The position numbers were made by a program, and so were the translations under genes. From IMG/VR virus record IMGVR_UViG_3300012207_000004, positions 1 through 40,008 of that record: a stretch of DNA of 40,008 bases; one strand, written 5' to 3'. The notes under the pieces were generated by a model. The model was not told the origin of the DNA. It did not search any database and saw nothing but the letters and a program-made list of their open reading frames with translations. Numbering within the stretch: position 1 is the stretch's first letter; every line of letters starts with the position of its first letter. Source of the stretch: a virus. Below are positions 37,761 through 40,008 of this stretch, piece after piece.

Positions 37761-37967
37761 ATGACCGACATCGACGTCCTCGGCCGCTACAACGCCGAAA
37801 TCTCCCGCGGCATCATGCACACACCCGAATGGCAAGCGAAGATGGCCGAACTGCAATCCCGATTCGATGTCGAACAGTATGCGCGGATGATGGCGATGCC
37901 GAACGCCGTTGATTTCGGCGGTTGCATCATCTACGACTCGCCGAAACGCTGGTGGTGGCGCCGATGA
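37761..37967 (+). CDS. Hypothetical small early protein
   Basis: The 68-residue protein is helical with several methionines (HTPEWQAKMAELQSRFDVEQ) and a basic, Trp-rich end (YDSPKRWWWRR). No domain is recognised. It is coupled by ATGA to the following gene. Confidence 0.6.
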   Translation: MTDIDVLGRYNAEISRGIMHTPEWQAKMAELQSRFDVEQYARMMAMPNAVDFGGCIIYDSPKRWWWRR

Positions 37968-38662
37968 CTCTTTGTCTACTGCGGCAGCCCGCGCACCACA
38001 CCGACGGTGGCTACATCTGCACACCCCACCGCCGCCCGTTGCCCGGCATCCTCGACGACATCGCCCGCATGTACCCGCTACTCGAACTCGAGGTCGGCAC
38101 CACCGGCGACGACGCACGCGTCACCGGATCACGCGAAGCGCCCCTACCACTCTCGGTCGATGTCCTGGACCTGATGGCACCAGCGCGCTACGGGTCGGTC
38201 AGCGTCCCACGTGACCCAGACACAGACCTGCCGCTATATGCGGATCAGATCGGCTACGTGTCCGCGGCATCGTTGTTGGGCACCTGGGTTCGTGACTGGC
38301 GTGACCTTCGCGACCGCTCAGAACGGCTACCGGACGACGAAGTTGCGGTCATGGCAGCCTGGCTACGGGTACGCCTCGACTGGGCCGCAGATTGTCACCC
38401 AGCGGTCGATGACTTCGTAGCCGAGATCACCGGCCTGCGCGGTGCGCTAAAGGCGCTGTCCGGCGAAATACCACCCAAGGCGAAACGGCTCAACGCACCC
38501 TGCTCCGGCTGCAGCCAACTATCGCTGTGGCCGGCACCCGGCGAGGACTACGCGGCGCAGTGCAAAAACCCGGCGTGCCGGCGCGTATACACCGACGACG
38601 AGTATGTGCGGCTGACCAGGCTTGAGGTCGCCTACGCAACCCGGAAAGGCAGCGCAGCATGA
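37964..38662 (+). CDS. Hypothetical early protein with C-terminal zinc ribbon
   Basis: The 232-residue protein has an N-terminal Cys/His segment (RQPAHHTDGGYICTPHRR), a long helical centre and a C-terminal four-cysteine ribbon (APCSGCSQLSLW and AAQCKNPACRRVYTDDEY). This pattern is frequent in early genes of actinophages. The ribbon plus following helix (RLTRLEVAYATR) suggests nucleic-acid binding or regulation. Function is unproven. It overlaps the next gene by four bases. Confidence 0.7.
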   Translation: MTLCLLRQPAHHTDGGYICTPHRRPLPGILDDIARMYPLLELEVGTTGDDARVTGSREAPLPLSVDVLDLMAPARYGSVSVPRDPDTDLPLYADQIGYVSAASLLGTWVRDWRDLRDRSERLPDDEVAVMAAWLRVRLDWAADCHPAVDDFVAEITGLRGALKALSGEIPPKAKRLNAPCSGCSQLSLWPAPGEDYAAQCKNPACRRVYTDDEYVRLTRLEVAYATRKGSAA

Positions 38663-39069
38663 ATCCTGAGTTCCCCTGCCGGGAAATGCCCACACGGCAC
38701 TGTCCCGCCGTCTACCACGGCGTCTGCGGTGATGGTCGGCTATGTGCGCGCTTCGAGTCAAGCGACGAGACGCCATGGTGGCCAGAGATCAAACCGATAG
38801 GCGAGAAGGCGGCGAGCACGAACCTCGACGGCTTCGACCTGCTGGCCCTTAGCGGCGACGAGAATGGTGGCGTCGGCATCGGCTGCCGCGACCACTGGGA
38901 CGGCGGACGGCCACTCGGCTACCTGGGTTACGGGCAATACCCCGACCCGCTGGTGGTCGATGTAGACACCATCGCCGAACTACTCGCCGTCGGCCGGAGG
39001 CACCTCGACGAGAAGCACCGGACGGAGATCAGCGCAACACGAGCACAGTTGAAGCCCGCGCGGACATGA
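38659..39069 (+). CDS. Hypothetical early protein
   Basis: The 136-residue protein has a Cys-rich start (EFPCREM, RHCPAVYHGVCGDGRLCARF), then GFDLLALSGDENGGVGIGCRDHWDGG and a helix at the end. The repeated Cys motifs suggest zinc binding. The central part recalls DUF-type proteins common in actinophage early regions. It is coupled by ATGA at both ends. Confidence 0.65.
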   Translation: MNPEFPCREMPTRHCPAVYHGVCGDGRLCARFESSDETPWWPEIKPIGEKAASTNLDGFDLLALSGDENGGVGIGCRDHWDGGRPLGYLGYGQYPDPLVVDVDTIAELLAVGRRHLDEKHRTEISATRAQLKPART

Positions 39070-39239
39070 CACCGACCGAGATGGTCCTGACGATCAAGTG
39101 GCCACTCAACGGCTACGGCATGTCCCGTCAGGACCGAATGTGGCTCGATCAGATCAAGCGAGTCGTAGTCGAGATCCAGGCCGTCCGCGGCCCAACCGCG
39201 CCGCACGCGTTGTCGACGAACGCCCAACCGCGCGGCTAG
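39066..39239 (+). CDS. Hypothetical small early protein
   Basis: The 57-residue ORF has ATGA overlap with the previous gene. It reads MVLTIKWPLNGYGMSRQDRM, then a basic helix WLDQIKRVVVEIQAV and a polar tail. It is the last gene before the terminator at 39295. No family is recognised. Confidence 0.55.
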   Translation: MTPTEMVLTIKWPLNGYGMSRQDRMWLDQIKRVVVEIQAVRGPTAPHALSTNAQPRG

Positions 39240-39294
39240 TTGCGCCGCAGGTCAGGTCCGGTTTACAGTTCCACCCGTAGGACTATGTCCACGC

Positions 39295-39326
39295 AACGCC
39301 CCAACCACCCCCACGGTTGGGGCGTT
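39295..39326 (+). terminator. Terminator ending the early operon
   Basis: A perfect 12-bp stem (AACGCCCCAACC at 39295-39306, GGTTGGGGCGTT at 39315-39326) with an 8-nt loop is followed by TCCC. The T tract is short, but the position between the early operon and the final unit fits an intrinsic terminator. Confidence 0.8.
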
Positions 39327-39346
39327 TCCCATGCCCGGAGGTGACC

Positions 39347-39544
39347 ATGCCCACCGGCTACAACACCCTACTCACCGGCGCCCAAGCCGCCCAAGTCGCA
39401 CGCGTCAGCCGCCAGTTGGTGTACCGCTGGGAACAACTCGGCCACCTCACCCGCATCTCGGGGCGGTACAAGGCAGGGGACGTCCTGCGGGTCGAGGCCG
39501 AAATGCGGCAGCGATCCGGACGGCCCATCCGTGCAGCCGCCTAG
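39347..39544 (+). CDS. Small HTH protein (MerR/excisionase-like)
   Basis: The 65-residue protein is placed at the ATG at 39347, behind CGGAGG. The sequence LLTGAQAAQVARVSRQLVYR, then WEQLGHLTRISGRYKAGDVLRVE, is the wHTH pattern of MerR, AlpA and excisionase-like proteins. It may regulate the end unit or act as an excisionase. It ends two bases before the HNH gene. Confidence 0.75.
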   Translation: MPTGYNTLLTGAQAAQVARVSRQLVYRWEQLGHLTRISGRYKAGDVLRVEAEMRQRSGRPIRAAA

Positions 39545-39546
39545 CA

Positions 39547-39915
39547 ATGACGGGCACGCTCAAGGTGTGCCTCGGCTACGGGGACCAACGATGCACCCGG
39601 CTCAGCGAACATCCCCGGTGCTCGACACACGCCCGGGCATACCAAGTAGGGCGCACAGCAGACCGGGCATCACCACGGCAGCGCGGGTATGACGCCGAGT
39701 ACGACGCCAACCGCGCCATCCTGCGTGCTACCGCACCACCCGTGTGCATCCGCTGCCACCTACCCATAGACCTCGCATTACCAGGCACCCACCCCTACGG
39801 CTGGACCGCCGACCACTACCCGACACCTGTGTCACGTGGTGGAAGCAATGCACTGTCGAACCTGCGACCAGCGCATGGCCGATGCAATAACAGCCGCAAC
39901 AACCGCGATGCATGA
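39547..39915 (+). CDS. HNH endonuclease beside the right packaging end
   Basis: The 122-residue protein has an N-terminal Cys region (C8, C16, C25) and the RQRGYDAEYDANRA segment typical of phage HNH proteins. A CIRC pair (C67, C70) and the HNH core follow: D89-H90, a PVSRGG turn, N105, H110 and C113 in AHGRCNNSR. Small HNH proteins of this type next to cos stimulate terminase cutting in HK97-like phages. The start is the ATG at 39547; the longer upstream reading overlaps the HTH gene. If the ends are joined, it lies directly upstream of TerS and the other HNH gene. Confidence 0.88.
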   Translation: MTGTLKVCLGYGDQRCTRLSEHPRCSTHARAYQVGRTADRASPRQRGYDAEYDANRAILRATAPPVCIRCHLPIDLALPGTHPYGWTADHYPTPVSRGGSNALSNLRPAHGRCNNSRNNRDA

Positions 39916-40008
39916 ACATGCGAACGTATGCATGTCATGCGAAACGGCGATCACTCACAGTGATCGGGGGGGCGGGTTCGTGACGGGAAAACCCCAGGTC
40001 AACGGGAC
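39908..40008. other. Right non-coding end with direct repeats and hairpin (candidate cos region)
   Basis: Two related 19-nt repeats (ATGCATGAACATGCGAACG at 39908-39926, ATGCATGTCATGCGAAACG at 39929-39947) are followed by an 8-bp stem (CGATCACT at 39948-39955, AGTGATCG at 39959-39966). A G-run (GGGGGGGCGGG) comes next. The block occupies the position expected for terminase-binding and cohesive-end sequences. The exact cut cannot be read. Confidence 0.45.

Noticed and set aside
39240-39294. Promoter TTTACA with TATGTC before the last unit
   Set aside because: The match is weak and it lies upstream of the strong hairpin at 39295-39326, which would stop its transcript.

Overview
The window reads as one essentially complete genome of a temperate, siphovirus-type tailed phage of a GC-rich actinobacterium. 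The evidence is HK97-like head genes, a 720-codon tape measure protein, a tail-chaperone frameshift, a tyrosine integrase with a repressor and Cro-like pair, frequent GTG starts, leaderless-type promoters, a DUF1906 endolysin and a BldC-like regulator. Streptomyces or Micromonosporaceae-type hosts are an inference from these families, not proven. Both ends are non-coding. The left end precedes an HNH gene and the terminase genes and the right end follows a second HNH gene, so the window was probably opened at or near the packaging (cos) site. No tRNA, insertion sequence or CRISPR array was seen.

Layout. 1-173: packaging end, a sigma70-like promoter and a leader hairpin. 174-23103 (+): late operon, in the order HNH protein, TerS, TerL, small membrane protein, portal, DUF6582-prohead protease, major capsid, small head proteins, head-tail adaptor, an unusual 3.2 kb block of putative virion-surface genes with a 546-residue proline-rich repeat protein, head-tail stopper, neck protein, tail terminator, major tail protein, tail chaperones (canonical C CCT TTC slip site), tape measure, a 1152-residue tail protein carrying a glycoside hydrolase and a carbohydrate-binding-like domain, small tail proteins, endolysin and two holin candidates. 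Hairpins follow the capsid, tail terminator and major tail genes, and an 18-bp hairpin ends the operon.

23340-26791 (-): lysogeny arm. It runs from the repressor through a small coupled gene, integrase and another small gene to a hairpin, then four small genes, three of them encoding exported or membrane-anchored proteins (a probable lysogenic-conversion cassette). 26792-26890 is the divergent repressor/Cro control region with an operator dyad and two promoters that would start transcription at the start codons.

26891-39239 (+): early operon of mostly tiny, ATGA-coupled genes. It begins with a Cro-like protein and a run of small membrane proteins, two of them paralogous. An AAAWDAAG-repeat protein and many small unknowns follow. 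Then come a RecE-like exonuclease, a Bet/RecT annealase, a VRR-NUC nuclease, a BldC-like protein, a C5-cytosine methyltransferase, an MT-A70 adenine methyltransferase and a short replisome-organizer-like protein. A candidate origin (two 17-nt iterons 22 bp apart plus a TTGTCCACA DnaA box) lies just after it. A terminator at 39295-39326 closes this operon. A short last unit encodes an HTH protein and the second HNH protein.

The RecE/RecT/VRR-NUC set, the initiator-like protein and the origin suggest host-dependent replication: no polymerase, primase or replicative helicase is encoded. The methyltransferases are probably protective and have no restriction partner.
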